From Bradyrhizobium tropiciagri (GTDB taxonomy: Bacteria > Pseudomonadota > Alphaproteobacteria > Rhizobiales > Xanthobacteraceae), in assembly GCF_018130505.1 (NCBI RefSeq), contig NZ_JAFCKH010000003.1, positions 186,001 to 250,000 of the forward strand: DNA of 64,000 nt, written 5' to 3'. Shown here piece after piece: positions 33,686 to 42,191 of this stretch (position 1 is its first letter; the number at the start of each line of letters is the position of its first letter). The notes beneath the pieces were generated by a model. That model worked only from the letters and a program-made list of their open reading frames with translations. It ran no database searches and had not been told where the DNA came from. The position numbers and the translations under genes are program-made.

Positions 33686-34459
33686 ATGGACATGCAGGGC
33701 AAGATCGCGCTGGTCACCGCCGCAGCGTCGGGAGCCGGCCGCGCCGGCGCGCGCATCCTGGCGCGCGAGGGCGCCGCGGTTGCGGTCGTCGACCAGAACG
33801 AGATCGGCGCGAAGGCGGTGGTGGACGAGATCCGCAGCGGCGGCGGCCGCGCGCTGGCGCTGGCCGGCGATCTCCGCGACGACGCTTTCTCGCGTGACAT
33901 CGTCGCCGCCACGGTGAAGGAATTCGGCGCGCTCGACTGCGTGTGGAATCATCTCGGCATTCCCGGGCCGTCTGTCATCGACGATCTCGACGGCTGGGAC
34001 CTCAGCATCGATCTCAATCTGCGCTCGCAGCTGATCACCACCAATGCCGCGCTCGCGCAGATGACAGCGCGGCGCAAGGGCAGCATCCTGTTCACGGCAT
34101 CGACCTCGGGGCTGACCGGCTCGCCCTGGAGCCCGACCTATTCGGCGGCCAAGGCCGGCGTGATCGGGCTGTCGCGGGCGCTCGCCAAGCGCCACGCCAA
34201 GGACGGCATCCGCGTCAACGCGATCTGCCCCGGCGCGATCGACACGCCGATGCTGCGGGTGTTCGTCAACCGGCCCGACCAGGCGGGCCACAACGAGGCC
34301 GATCCGGAAGAGCTGATCAAGGCCGCGGTCACCCGAAACCCGATGGGCCGCGCCGCGCGCCCCGAGGAGATCGCCGAGGTCGCGGTGTTCCTGCTGTCGG
34401 ACAAGGCCTCGTTCGTCACCGGCATCGCGATGCCGGTCGACGGCGGCACGCTGGCTTAG
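33686..34459 (+). CDS. SDR-family NAD(P)-dependent oxidoreductase
   Basis: A 257-residue classical SDR. Cofactor motif TAAASGAGRAG (an A for the first G of the usual TGxxxGxG), catalytic tetrad Ser in TASTSGLTG and Tyr-Lys in YSAAKAG, and the C-terminal SFVTGIAMPVDGG. WNHLGIPGP replaces the usual NNAG line, a moderate deviation. The length is that of cytoplasmic 3-oxoacyl- or sugar-type dehydrogenases. It ends tail to tail with the cytokinin-dehydrogenase-like gene, overlapping by four bases. No neighbour suggests a substrate. Confidence 0.9.
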   Translation: MDMQGKIALVTAAASGAGRAGARILAREGAAVAVVDQNEIGAKAVVDEIRSGGGRALALAGDLRDDAFSRDIVAATVKEFGALDCVWNHLGIPGPSVIDDLDGWDLSIDLNLRSQLITTNAALAQMTARRKGSILFTASTSGLTGSPWSPTYSAAKAGVIGLSRALAKRHAKDGIRVNAICPGAIDTPMLRVFVNRPDQAGHNEADPEELIKAAVTRNPMGRAARPEEIAEVAVFLLSDKASFVTGIAMPVDGGTLA

Positions 34460-35940
34460 GAACCGAACAGGTTGTAGCCCGGGGTCAGCAGGCCGAGCGG
34501 ATCGTAACGCCGCCTGGCCTCGCTCAGCATCGACCATGCGGGGCCGAAATGCTGCTCCCAATCCTGCGGTGTCATCGGCAGGGCGCTGACCGGATACTGC
34601 ACGCCACCCGCGCGGCGGATGCGATCGTAGAGCAGCCGGTTCTTCGCCAGCGCCTGCTTGACGCTCGGCGCATCGGGGAAGGGCTGGATGTGGACGACGT
34701 TGACGCAGAACGCCACGCCGCCGTTCGGCCAGCGGACTAACGGCGTGCCGGAGACGTGACGCAGCGGATAGAAGGTCACGCGTCCGAGCGGGCCGATCTC
34801 CTCGGCAGAGAGATGGCCGAGAATTTCCTCGGTCACCTCTTCGGCATTGACGTTGGGCAAGAAGCTGAACAGCCAGGGATGCGGGCTGGACCACAGGCCT
34901 TTCGATCGCAGCAGCGCTTCAAGTTTGGCAAAGGCAAGCGCGTCGTCGTGAAAGCTCAGGTCGGTGGTGACTGACGTCTCGCGATTGGCCGACAGCGCGG
35001 CGAACACGGCGTTGTCGTCCGGCGGCGAAGCGGCGTCGTAGAACAGCGCGCCTTCGAGCTGGTACCGCCAGCCTGATTTGCCGTCGGGGAGAATCGCGCC
35101 CTGTAATTGATCGAAGCGATCGTCCTGCAGCGCGCGGCGCTGTACCGTCGCCAGCGAGGCGAGGTCGGGATAGAAGACCTGATACCGGCGCACGCGTTTC
35201 GGCGCGCTCACGAGCTTCAGGGTTGCGCGCGTGATGAGGCCGCATTGGCTGAGACCGGCCCTGACGGCATCGAACAGATCCGGGTTCGATTGCCGCGAGC
35301 AGGTCAGTTGCTCGCCGCTTCCGGTGACGACGTCGAGCGCGAGCACATTGTCGGTCTGCATGCCATGGCGCGACGTGCTGCCGCCGATGCCGCCGACCGC
35401 GATCGTGCCGCCCACGGAGAGGCCGAGATAGTTGGTGAGCACCGGCGGCGTGAGGCCTTTCGCCAGCGTGGCGTCAAGCACGCGCGCCCAGGTCGCGCCG
35501 GCGTCAACAACGATGCGATCGGCGCCGATCTCGTGGATCGTGTCGAGCGAGTTCATCTCGATGACGACGCCGTCTTCGGCGAGCGCGCGGCCGTAGGTCG
35601 AGTGGCCCTGTCCGCGTGCCGCGACTTTCTGTTCCGACTTGCCGGCGGCGCGGAGCACGGCGCTGATGTCGGCGGCTGACGCAGGCTTGACCACGGCGCG
35701 CGGCTGCTTCTGCACGATGTTGCCGAAATCGCGGGAGGCCGCGGCGCGATCTTCCACATTGCCGCCGAGCGCCGCGGCAGCCGGAATCCAGTCGCATGCA
35801 TAGTGCCGCAGCTCGCCGCTTGCCGCCGGCCATTCGCAGCCTTGCGCCTGCGCCGGCATCGCGGCGAGCCCGGCGCGGGACGCGAACGCCGCGGTCATGC
35901 AAAGTCCTGCGCCGAGCAGGGTGCGCCTGTCCGTGGTCAT
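34456..35940 (-). CDS. Tat-exported FAD-linked oxidase, cytokinin dehydrogenase-like
   Basis: A 494-residue exported flavoprotein. The twin-arginine signal is DRRTLLGAG (Arg5, Arg6), cleaved near PAQAQ (33). The FAD domain has ARGQGHS with His113 in the place of the His that binds FAD covalently in plant cytokinin oxidase/dehydrogenase. LSVGGTIAVGGIGGSTSRHG, then DVVTGSGEQLTCSRQSNPDLF, are very like plant CKX, as are HPWLFSFLPNVNA and the C-terminal RRYDPLGLLTPGYNLF. But the catalytic Asp of WTDYL is Asn170 here (LTNYL). The start 35940 has GGAGAG upstream. It lies 145 bases downstream of a LysR gene. Cytokinin oxidation is plausible for a plant-associated bacterium, but the Asn makes it uncertain. 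Confidence 0.85.
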   Translation of the reverse strand: MTTDRRTLLGAGLCMTAAFASRAGLAAMPAQAQGCEWPAASGELRHYACDWIPAAAALGGNVEDRAAASRDFGNIVQKQPRAVVKPASAADISAVLRAAGKSEQKVAARGQGHSTYGRALAEDGVVIEMNSLDTIHEIGADRIVVDAGATWARVLDATLAKGLTPPVLTNYLGLSVGGTIAVGGIGGSTSRHGMQTDNVLALDVVTGSGEQLTCSRQSNPDLFDAVRAGLSQCGLITRATLKLVSAPKRVRRYQVFYPDLASLATVQRRALQDDRFDQLQGAILPDGKSGWRYQLEGALFYDAASPPDDNAVFAALSANRETSVTTDLSFHDDALAFAKLEALLRSKGLWSSPHPWLFSFLPNVNAEEVTEEILGHLSAEEIGPLGRVTFYPLRHVSGTPLVRWPNGGVAFCVNVVHIQPFPDAPSVKQALAKNRLLYDRIRRAGGVQYPVSALPMTPQDWEQHFGPAWSMLSEARRRYDPLGLLTPGYNLFGS

Positions 35941-36085
35941 GGAGCTCTCCTCAACTGTGCAATGGCGGCACGTCGCGTTGCCGTTCATCTGCACAATGGG
36001 TTCGGCTCTCTGGCTGGACAATCAGCGTGGGCCGGGAAGGACCTTCTCGCAAAGCGGGAGAATGGGCCGGCGGTGCATCGGCGTG

Positions 36086-36973
36086 TCAGAGCCGTTCGTG
36101 CTTCAGCCGCGCGGCCAGCATGTCGGCAAACAGGCGCGTCTTTGCCGGCGGCATGCCGCTCGGGGGAAACACCGCATAAATCGGCATGCGCGGTGCCTCG
36201 AACTCGTCGAGCACGATCTCGACTGCGCCCTCGTTGAAGAGGTCGCGGATCTGCCAGAACGGTCCGTAGCCGAGGCCGAGCCCGTCACGCGCCGCCGCGC
36301 AGAGCGCTGCCGTGTTGTCGCTCTCGAAGCAGCCGTTGACCCGCATCGTCTTCAGTTCGCCGTCGATCTGAAAGCGCCACGGCGCGGGCTCGCCTTCACC
36401 TGTCGTGCGCAGTACGCAGCGATGCTGCGCGAGCGCGTCGGGATGATCCGGGCGTCCGTAACGGGCGAAATAGCGCGGCGCGCCGTAGACGACGGTCCGG
36501 ATTTCGCCGAGCCGCCGGGCCTTCAGCGACGAATCCGGCAATTCCCTGATCCGCACCGCAATGTCGAAGCCGTCGCCGACCACGTCGATGGCGCGGTCCG
36601 ACGCCTTGAGCTCGGCCTTGATCAGGGGATAGCGCGCGATGAGATCCGCGATCACGGGCACCACGAAGCTCGATGCGAACTGCACCGGCGCTGCGATGCG
36701 CAACAGGCCGGACGGTTCGGCGCGCTGGCTCGCGGCTTCCAGCCGGGCCTCGCCGATCTCCGCAAGCGCCGGCTTGACGCGCCGGTAGAACGCCAGCCCC
36801 GCCTCGGTCGGGAATGATTGCCGTGTCGTCCGCCGCACCAGCTCGACGCCAACGCTGCGCTCCAGCGTCATCAGCGACCGGTTGACCGATTGCAGCGAGC
36901 GGCCGAGGCGGCGCGCCGCCGCCGTCTGGCTGCCCGCCTCGATGACAGCGAGAAAGGCCTCGATATCCTCCAT
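36086..36973 (-). CDS. LysR-family transcriptional regulator
   Basis: A 295-residue LysR protein of the CrgA-like group. The DNA-binding domain (residues 1-60) includes AFLAVIEAGSQTAAARRLGR and SVNRSLMTLERSVGVELVRR; the effector domain begins near GLLRIAAPVQFASSFVVPV. It is followed 145 bases downstream, on the same strand, by the cytokinin-dehydrogenase-like gene, which it probably controls. The spacer to that gene contains the near-repeats CTGTGCAATGG and CTGCACAATGG about 34 bases apart (35955 and 35989), possible binding half-sites. Confidence 0.92.
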   Translation of the reverse strand: MEDIEAFLAVIEAGSQTAAARRLGRSLQSVNRSLMTLERSVGVELVRRTTRQSFPTEAGLAFYRRVKPALAEIGEARLEAASQRAEPSGLLRIAAPVQFASSFVVPVIADLIARYPLIKAELKASDRAIDVVGDGFDIAVRIRELPDSSLKARRLGEIRTVVYGAPRYFARYGRPDHPDALAQHRCVLRTTGEGEPAPWRFQIDGELKTMRVNGCFESDNTAALCAAARDGLGLGYGPFWQIRDLFNEGAVEIVLDEFEAPRMPIYAVFPPSGMPPAKTRLFADMLAARLKHERL

Positions 36974-37077
36974 CGAGCCACCTCATTCTACCTGATGGCG
37001 AGAGAATATGATGACGCGCTGGAATTGTAAGGGCGGAGCTCGGGGGGAACCCGAGGGCAGTCGATGGGCCTGAATCG

Positions 37078-37108
37078 AAAAGGACCGTCAGCATGTGACG
37101 GTCCTTTT
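37078..37108. terminator. Bidirectional rho-independent terminator
   Basis: Arm AAAAGGACCGTCA (37078-37090) pairs perfectly with 37096-37108 around a five-base loop. An A-run on one side and a T-run on the other allow it to work in both directions. It probably ends the TRAP binding-protein transcript coming from the right. Confidence 0.8.
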
Positions 37109-37269
37109 CTGCCGGTTGAAATAGGTCCTTTAAAAACTCAGTCGTGAAAAAAAGCTTTGTAAGTTACGGTAATGCCGGCAGGAATTGTATTACGGCCGTC
37201 TTGGCTTGCCATAAATCCGGATCAGTACGGTGTTCCGCCCCGTGGAACCACGGGCGGTACGCAGGGCGC

Positions 37270-37384
37270 GTAGCCCGGAGCCAACGGGTCGCGAACGCGC
37301 GCCCGATGACTGGCTCCGCGCGATGCGGGATTCGATATCGCGGACGGGCCGTTCCCGGATTTCGCTGCGCTCCATCCGGGCTAC
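37270..37384. repeat. 115-base REP-like element with 10-base inverted ends
   Basis: GTAGCCCGGA (37270-37279) and TCCGGGCTAC (37375-37384) are exact inverses. The right end continues as a hairpin CCCGGAT...ATCCGGG (37354-37380) containing TTCGCTGCGCTCC, the hallmark of a dispersed REP family in Bradyrhizobium-type genomes. Confidence 0.65.
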
Positions 37385-37399
37385 GGGTCAGTGCCTGGC

Positions 37400-38491
37400 T
37401 CAGCCTGCCTTGCGCATCTTGGTGAGCAGGTAGTTGTCGTAATAGTTCTCCGCGATCTGCGTGTAGAACAACACTTCCTTCATGTAGGCGTCGTGGCTCT
37501 CGCGCGTCTTCTTGAACAGCGGGCTCTTCTCGGACAGCTCGTTGAGATGGTCCTGCGTGGCCTGGTAGCAGGCTTCCATCACCGGCTGCGGGAAGGCGCG
37601 CAGCTCGGCGCCGCCGGCGACCAGCCGCTTCAGCGCGGCCGGATTCACGCTGTCGTATTTTTCCAGCATCCAGGCGCCTGCCGCCGCACCGGCCTGGTTC
37701 AGCACCGCCTGGTACTGCTTGGGCAGCGCATTCCACTTCTCGTCGTTGACGATCATGTGCAGCATCGCGCCGCCTTCCCACCAGCCGGGGAAGTAATAGT
37801 ACTTCGCCACCTTGTAGAAGCCGAGCTTCTCGTCGTCATAGGGGCCGACGAATTCGGCGGCGTCGATCGATCCCTTCTCGAGCGCGCCATACACGTCGCC
37901 ACCAGCGATCTGCTGGGGCACGATGCCGAGCCGTGCGAGCACATGGCCGCCCATGCCGGCGATACGAAATTTGAGGCCCTTGAGGTCGTCGACGGTCTTG
38001 ATCTCCTTGCGGAACCAGCCGCCCATCTGGGTGCCGGAATTGCCCGCCAGGATCGCATGCGCCTTGAACGGCTTCAGCGCCTCGTTGCAGAGGTCGGCGC
38101 CGCCGCCGAACGCCCACCAGGATTCCTGATGGCGATGGTTCATTCCAAACGGCACGCCGGTGGCATAGGCCAGCGCCGGCTCCTTGCCGATGTAGAAATA
38201 GAGCGGGGTCTGCGCCATCTCGACGGTTGCCGAGCTGACCGCGTCGAGCGCCTGCAGGCCGGGTACGAGTTCGCCGGCCGCGAAGGTCTGGATCTGAAAC
38301 TTGTTGTCGGTGACATCGGCAACGTATTTCGCAAAGGTCTGCGCGGTGCCGAAGATGGTGTCGAGCGACTTCGGGAAGCTCGACGTCAAACGCCATTTGA
38401 TCTCCGGCATGCCCTGCGCGATCGCGGGTGCGGCAACCAGCGTGGTTGCGCCGGCGAGGGCGCCGCCTTTGAGGAACGTACGGCGTTTCAT
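37400..38491 (-). CDS. TRAP transporter substrate-binding protein, orphan
   Basis: A 363-residue DctP-family binding protein with a twin-arginine signal (KRRTFLKGGALAGATTL, cleavage near AIAQ). WRLTSSFPKSLDTIFGTAQTFAKYV and LKGLKFRIAGMGGHVLARLG are the marks of the group that binds 2-oxo acids or hydroxy-acids as dimers (TakP-like). The Arg in KFRIAG is the expected carboxylate ligand, and GWWEGGAMLHMIV holds the conserved Trp pair. No DctQ or DctM gene is next to it, so it must share a permease encoded elsewhere. The start 38491 has GGAGTG upstream; a REP-like element and a terminator follow the gene. Confidence 0.9.
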   Translation of the reverse strand: MKRRTFLKGGALAGATTLVAAPAIAQGMPEIKWRLTSSFPKSLDTIFGTAQTFAKYVADVTDNKFQIQTFAAGELVPGLQALDAVSSATVEMAQTPLYFYIGKEPALAYATGVPFGMNHRHQESWWAFGGGADLCNEALKPFKAHAILAGNSGTQMGGWFRKEIKTVDDLKGLKFRIAGMGGHVLARLGIVPQQIAGGDVYGALEKGSIDAAEFVGPYDDEKLGFYKVAKYYYFPGWWEGGAMLHMIVNDEKWNALPKQYQAVLNQAGAAAGAWMLEKYDSVNPAALKRLVAGGAELRAFPQPVMEACYQATQDHLNELSEKSPLFKKTRESHDAYMKEVLFYTQIAENYYDNYLLTKMRKAG

Positions 38492-38600
38492 GATGGGCTC
38501 ACTCCTTTGGGATGGCGGGTCGGCCAGGGTTAGGCGCCTTCGGGGCGCGTTGGCTGGTATCATTACTGGCTTCAGGGCAGGCGTGGAAGGTGGCCCGGGC

Positions 38601-38648
38601 CAAGCCCCGGCGCCGTCTGTCGCACGGCTGACGGGCCGCCGGGGCTTG
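38601..38648. repeat. 12-base inverted repeat upstream of TRAP binding-protein gene
   Basis: CAAGCCCCGGCG (38601-38612) and CGCCGGGGCTTG (38637-38648) are exact inverses separated by 24 bases, in the 231-base spacer between the divergent TRAP and GrlR-like genes. It could be a regulatory stem or another dispersed repeat. Confidence 0.5.
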
Positions 38649-38722
38649 TCAAGCCGCTGCAGGACGCGCAGTTTGTAGCCACGCTCCCGAGCAGCGAAGC
38701 TCGCGATTGCGGGCATCAGGTC

Positions 38723-39064
38723 ATGATCAGGAACGGGCTATATCTGGCCGAGACGAGATTTCTTGACGGCGTCGAGGCCTACAACCGGCATGTCATGGTG
38801 CTGCGTGACGGCACGATGCGCGGCGGCGGGGGCTTCTACTACACGGTCGGCAGCTACACCAGCTCCGGTGGCAAGTGGAAGGGCGAGATGACCAGCCGGG
38901 AGCATTCGCCGATTTCCGGCACTTATCCCTGGGCCCGCAAGACCATCAGCATCGGCTTCACCGGCACTTATACGGATGAGTCCGCCGAGTTCGAAGCCAC
39001 CGCGCTGGCCGGCAAGCAGTCGTTCCGCTTCAGGTCCAACTACACGCTGCTGCACGCGGATTGA
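38723..39064 (+). CDS. GrlR-like small regulatory protein
   Basis: A 113-residue single-domain protein. The opening MIRNGLYLAETRFLDGVEAY, LRDGTMRGGGGFYYTVGSY and the stretch GKWKGEMTSREH followed by FTGTY fit the GrlR family, a small beta-barrel fold first described as a negative regulator of type III secretion in enteropathogenic bacteria. Rhizobial relatives usually have no secretion genes nearby, and none occur here, so the role is unknown; lipid-binding or partner-protein binding is possible. The ribosome site (CAGGTC) is weak. It ends against a strong hairpin shared with the convergent aldolase gene. Confidence 0.8.
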   Translation: MIRNGLYLAETRFLDGVEAYNRHVMVLRDGTMRGGGGFYYTVGSYTSSGGKWKGEMTSREHSPISGTYPWARKTISIGFTGTYTDESAEFEATALAGKQSFRFRSNYTLLHAD

Positions 39065-39090
39065 GCCATGGCGCCGATCGGCGCCATGGC
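39065..39090. terminator. Perfect 26-base palindrome between convergent genes
   Basis: A 13+13 perfect palindrome (left arm GCCATGGCGCCGA) directly after the GrlR-like stop and 13 bases before the stop of the RraA-family gene. As RNA it forms a stem of at least 11 pairs with a GATC loop and can end both transcripts. Confidence 0.65.
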
Positions 39091-39103
39091 GGCCGATCGC
39101 GCG

Positions 39104-39778
39104 TCAGTCCTTGTATTCGCAGCCGAGCCGGGCCAGCGTCTCGTCGACCCAGCGGCGATCCGGGTTACCGTCGAGGATCTGCTGAATCGCCTTGTCCTCG
39201 CTCGCCTTCTTGGCCTCTGTCAGTTTGCAGATATCGGCGGCCTCGGCATAGGGCACGCACAGCACGCCGTCATCATCGGCTACGATCAGATCACCCGGCT
39301 CGACGATCATGCCGTCGATCGAGATGGCGCAGTTGATCTCGCCCGGGCCGTCCTTGTAGGGGCCGCGATGCGCGACGCCGGCGGCGAACACCGGGAACGC
39401 GCCGGCGCGGATCGCGCCGGCATCGCGGATCGAGCCGTCGATCACGAAGCCCGCGACGCCCTTCTTCTCGGCGAGCGTCGACATGATCTCGCCGATGATG
39501 GCATTGACCAGTACGCCGCCGGCATCGACGACGATGACGTCGCCGGGCTGCGCCATGTCGATCGCCTTGTGCACCATCAGATTGTCGCCCGGCCGGGTCT
39601 TGACGGTCAGCGCCGGGCCGCCGAGCCAGCCGCCGGCATGCATCGGCCGCAGCCGGTTGGTGCCAGCGATCCGCGACATCACATCGCTGATGTTGGCGAC
39701 GGGAAGCGGGCGGAAGCGCTCGACCAGGTCGTGCGAGATTTTTCGTTTCGCCTTGTGAATTGCAAATCCTATGGCCAT
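39104..39778 (-). CDS. RraA-family protein, probable 4-carboxy-4-hydroxy-2-oxoadipate-type aldolase
   Basis: A 224-residue protein of the RraA/HMG-aldolase fold. DNLMVHKAIDMAQPGDVIVVDAGG and VIDGSIRDAGAI hold the Arg-Asp pair and glycine loop used by class II pyruvate aldolases (LigK/ProA/HMG aldolase) to bind metal and pyruvate. The start 39778 (MAIGFAIHKAK) has GGAGA upstream. It lies 31 bases after an oxalomesaconate-hydratase-like gene and an MFS gene; hydratase plus this aldolase are the last two steps of protocatechuate 4,5-cleavage and gallate catabolism. The N-terminus differs from classical LigK, so a related substrate is possible. Confidence 0.85.
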   Translation of the reverse strand: MAIGFAIHKAKRKISHDLVERFRPLPVANISDVMSRIAGTNRLRPMHAGGWLGGPALTVKTRPGDNLMVHKAIDMAQPGDVIVVDAGGVLVNAIIGEIMSTLAEKKGVAGFVIDGSIRDAGAIRAGAFPVFAAGVAHRGPYKDGPGEINCAISIDGMIVEPGDLIVADDDGVLCVPYAEAADICKLTEAKKASEDKAIQQILDGNPDRRWVDETLARLGCEYKD

Positions 39779-39809
39779 CGGTTTTCTCCGGTTGTTCTGT
39801 TGGGCGCGA

Positions 39810-40835
39810 TCAATGTGCGCGGCGGTCGAGATGGGCGTTGAGGCGAGGATAGACGCGGCGGGCGTTGCCTTCAAAGATCTTGGCCTTGTCCTCCGCGCTC
39901 AGCGGCAATGCGTCGATGTAGCGGCGGGTGTCGTCGAAGTGATGCCCGGTCTCGGGATCGATGCCGCGCACTGCGCCGACCATCTCCGAGGCGAACAGGA
40001 TGTTCTCGACCGGGATCACCCGGGTCAGCAGCTCGATGCCGGGCAGGTGATAGACGCAGGTGTCGAAGTAGACGTTCTTGAGCAGATGCTCCGACAGCGG
40101 CGGCAGCTTCATGTCCTGCGCCAGGCCCCGGTAGCGGCCCCAGTGATAGGGCACCGCGCCGCCGCCATGCGGGATGATGAAGCGGAGCGTCGGGAAGCGC
40201 TTGAACAGGTCCGAGGTCAGGAACTGCATGAAGGCGGTGGTGTCGCCGTTGATGTAGTGCGCGCCGGTGCCGTGGAAGCAGGGATTGCAGGACGATGAGA
40301 CGTGGACCATCGCCGGCACGTCGAGCTCGACCATCTTCTCATACAGCGGAAACCACCATTCGTCGGTCAGCGGCGGATCGCACCAGTAGCCGCCGGCCGG
40401 ATCGGGATTGAGGTTGCAGCCGACAAAGCCGAGCTGTGTGACGCAGCGCTCCAGCTCCGCGATGCAGTTTTTCGGCTGCACGCCGGGGCTCTGCGGAAGC
40501 TGGCAGACCGGGACGAAATTGTTCGGAAACAGGGTGCAGACCCGGTGCACCATGTCGTTGCAGATCGTGGTCCATTCGACGCTGGTGGCTTCCTTGCCGA
40601 CATGATGCGCCATGCCGGCGGCGCGCGGCGAGAAGATGGTGACGTCGGTGCCGCGCTCCTTCTGCAGCTTGAGCTGCGCGCCCTGGACGCTGTCGCGGAT
40701 CTCGTCGTCGCTGATGCCGAGATTGGTGGTGAGCGGGCGGCGGCTCTTGTCGGCGAGCCCGGCGAGCTGCTTGTCGCGGAATGCGTGCAGTTTCGGCGGC
40801 TCGGTGGTGTAGTGGCCGTGGCAGTCGATGATCAT
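39810..40835 (-). CDS. Amidohydrolase-2 family, 4-oxalomesaconate hydratase (LigJ)-like
   Basis: A 341-residue amidohydrolase-fold protein. MIIDCHGHYTTEP supplies the HxH metal pair; other expected ligands are His in PAMVHVSSS, His in FIIPHGGGAVPYHWGR and the Glu of LFASEMVGAVRGIDPETG. The line SDEMVG/SECPG with GxDPxTG and PxxHxGGGAxPY is that of 4-oxalomesaconate hydratase (LigJ). The reaction would be hydration of oxalomesaconate to 4-carboxy-4-hydroxy-2-oxoadipate, the substrate of the aldolase encoded next. The related decarboxylases (gamma-resorcylate, ACMSD) share the fold, so the activity needs testing. The ring-cleavage dioxygenase gene is not in this window. Confidence 0.85.
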   Translation of the reverse strand: MIIDCHGHYTTEPPKLHAFRDKQLAGLADKSRRPLTTNLGISDDEIRDSVQGAQLKLQKERGTDVTIFSPRAAGMAHHVGKEATSVEWTTICNDMVHRVCTLFPNNFVPVCQLPQSPGVQPKNCIAELERCVTQLGFVGCNLNPDPAGGYWCDPPLTDEWWFPLYEKMVELDVPAMVHVSSSCNPCFHGTGAHYINGDTTAFMQFLTSDLFKRFPTLRFIIPHGGGAVPYHWGRYRGLAQDMKLPPLSEHLLKNVYFDTCVYHLPGIELLTRVIPVENILFASEMVGAVRGIDPETGHHFDDTRRYIDALPLSAEDKAKIFEGNARRVYPRLNAHLDRRAH

Positions 40836-40862
40836 GGTCGGGCTCTCTCGTTTCTCTCTAAT

Positions 40863-42191
40863 TCAATGCGCGACGGGTGACGTGATTGCTCCCGTCATCT
40901 CCGCTTCGCGCGGCTTGACGCGCATGGTGGCGGCGATGGCGGCTGCGATGACCAGGAAGCCGGCGATGCCGACCAGCGCCCAGGAGAAGCTGCCGGTGGA
41001 GTCCTTGATCAGGCCGATGCACCACGGGCCGATCAGCCCGCCGAACTGCGCCAGCGTGTTGACGACCGCGATCGAGGCGGCGCCGGCGGCTCCGGTCAGG
41101 AGCGAGGCGTTGATGCTCCAGAACAGCGGATTGCCGGCGTTCAGGCTGAAGCCGACGATGCAGAGGCAAATGAAGGCCAGCACCGGGCTGTGCACATAGG
41201 CGCTGCCGAGCATCGCGATTGCGGCGAGTAGATAGACGCCGGCGAGATGAAACTTGCGGTCGCCGGTCTTGTCCGAGCTGCGGCTGACCACGATGGTGCC
41301 GATGACGCCGAGCAGCGGCGGGATCGCCGAGAGGAAGCCGACCTGGATGTTGCTGAGGTCGCCCATGCCCTTGATGATCTGCGGCAGCCACAGCAACAGG
41401 CCATAGATGCCGACCAGCGCGCAGCCGAACAGCAGCGCCAGCAGCCAGACCCGGATATCGAGGATACAGTCGATCAACCTGTGCTGCCCTTGTTGTTCGA
41501 TCTCGGCCCGCTCGGCGGCGAGCTCGCCCTCCAGCCAGTCTGCCTGCTCCTTGGTGAGCCAGCTCGCCTTGGCCGGGCGGTCGGTCAGATAATAGAGCGT
41601 GAACAGGCCGAGCAGAATGGTCGGCACGCCCTCGGCGAGGAACATCCACTGCCAGCCATGCAGGCCGGCGGCGCCGTCGAACCAGGTCATGATGCTGGTC
41701 GAGATCGGCCCGCCGAGCACGGCCGAGAACGAGCCTGCGATGATGTAGCCGGCGACCGCGCGGGCGCGATAGCGCGAGGGAAACCAGTAGGTCAGATACA
41801 GCACGACACCCGGCATGAAGCCGGCTTCCGCGACGCCGAGCCCGAACCGCATCACATAGAGGCTGAGCGGATCCCAGACGAAGGCGGTGAGCGCCGCGAC
41901 CAGGCCCCAGGTGATCAGGATACGGGCGAGCCAGATCCGCGCGCCGAGCAAGTGCAGCATCAGGTTGCTCGGGACCTCCAGCACCATGTAGCCGAGGAAG
42001 AAGATGCTGGCGGCAAAGCCGAAGATTGCCGGGCTGAGGCCGAGATCCTTGTTCATGGTGAGCCCGGCGTAGCCGAGGTTGATGCGGTCGAGGTAGTTGA
42101 AGAACATCATCACGAACAGGATCGGGATCAGCCGCCAGTAGACGCGGCGGATGGTCTGGCTCTCGAGGTCGCTGACGGAAGCTTGGGCCAT
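40863..42191 (-). CDS. MFS transporter, anion:cation symporter family
   Basis: A 442-residue inner-membrane carrier with 12 predicted segments. FFNYLDRINLGYAGLTMNKDLG is the first-loop mark of the ACS family (phthalate, 4-hydroxyphenylacetate, hexuronate and tartrate permeases), and RFGLGVAEAGFMPGVVLYLTYWFP the fourth-segment mark. A Glu-rich central loop (EQADWLEGELAAERAEIEQQ) separates the halves. The start 42191 (MAQASVSD) has GAGGAAA upstream. It is the first gene of a three-gene unit with the LigJ-like hydratase and RraA-type aldolase, so it probably imports the aromatic or tricarboxylic acid they degrade. A LysR gene is divergent. Confidence 0.92.
   Translation of the reverse strand: MAQASVSDLESQTIRRVYWRLIPILFVMMFFNYLDRINLGYAGLTMNKDLGLSPAIFGFAASIFFLGYMVLEVPSNLMLHLLGARIWLARILITWGLVAALTAFVWDPLSLYVMRFGLGVAEAGFMPGVVLYLTYWFPSRYRARAVAGYIIAGSFSAVLGGPISTSIMTWFDGAAGLHGWQWMFLAEGVPTILLGLFTLYYLTDRPAKASWLTKEQADWLEGELAAERAEIEQQGQHRLIDCILDIRVWLLALLFGCALVGIYGLLLWLPQIIKGMGDLSNIQVGFLSAIPPLLGVIGTIVVSRSSDKTGDRKFHLAGVYLLAAIAMLGSAYVHSPVLAFICLCIVGFSLNAGNPLFWSINASLLTGAAGAASIAVVNTLAQFGGLIGPWCIGLIKDSTGSFSWALVGIAGFLVIAAAIAATMRVKPREAEMTGAITSPVAH

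Larger units (their letters stand above)
36974..37399. other. 426-base spacer with terminator and REP-like element
   Basis: No gene found. It contains a symmetrical terminator hairpin (37078-37108), an AT-richer stretch with GTGAAAAAAAGC near 37143, and a 115-base element with inverted ends (37270-37384) next to the TRAP binding-protein gene. Confidence 0.6.
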
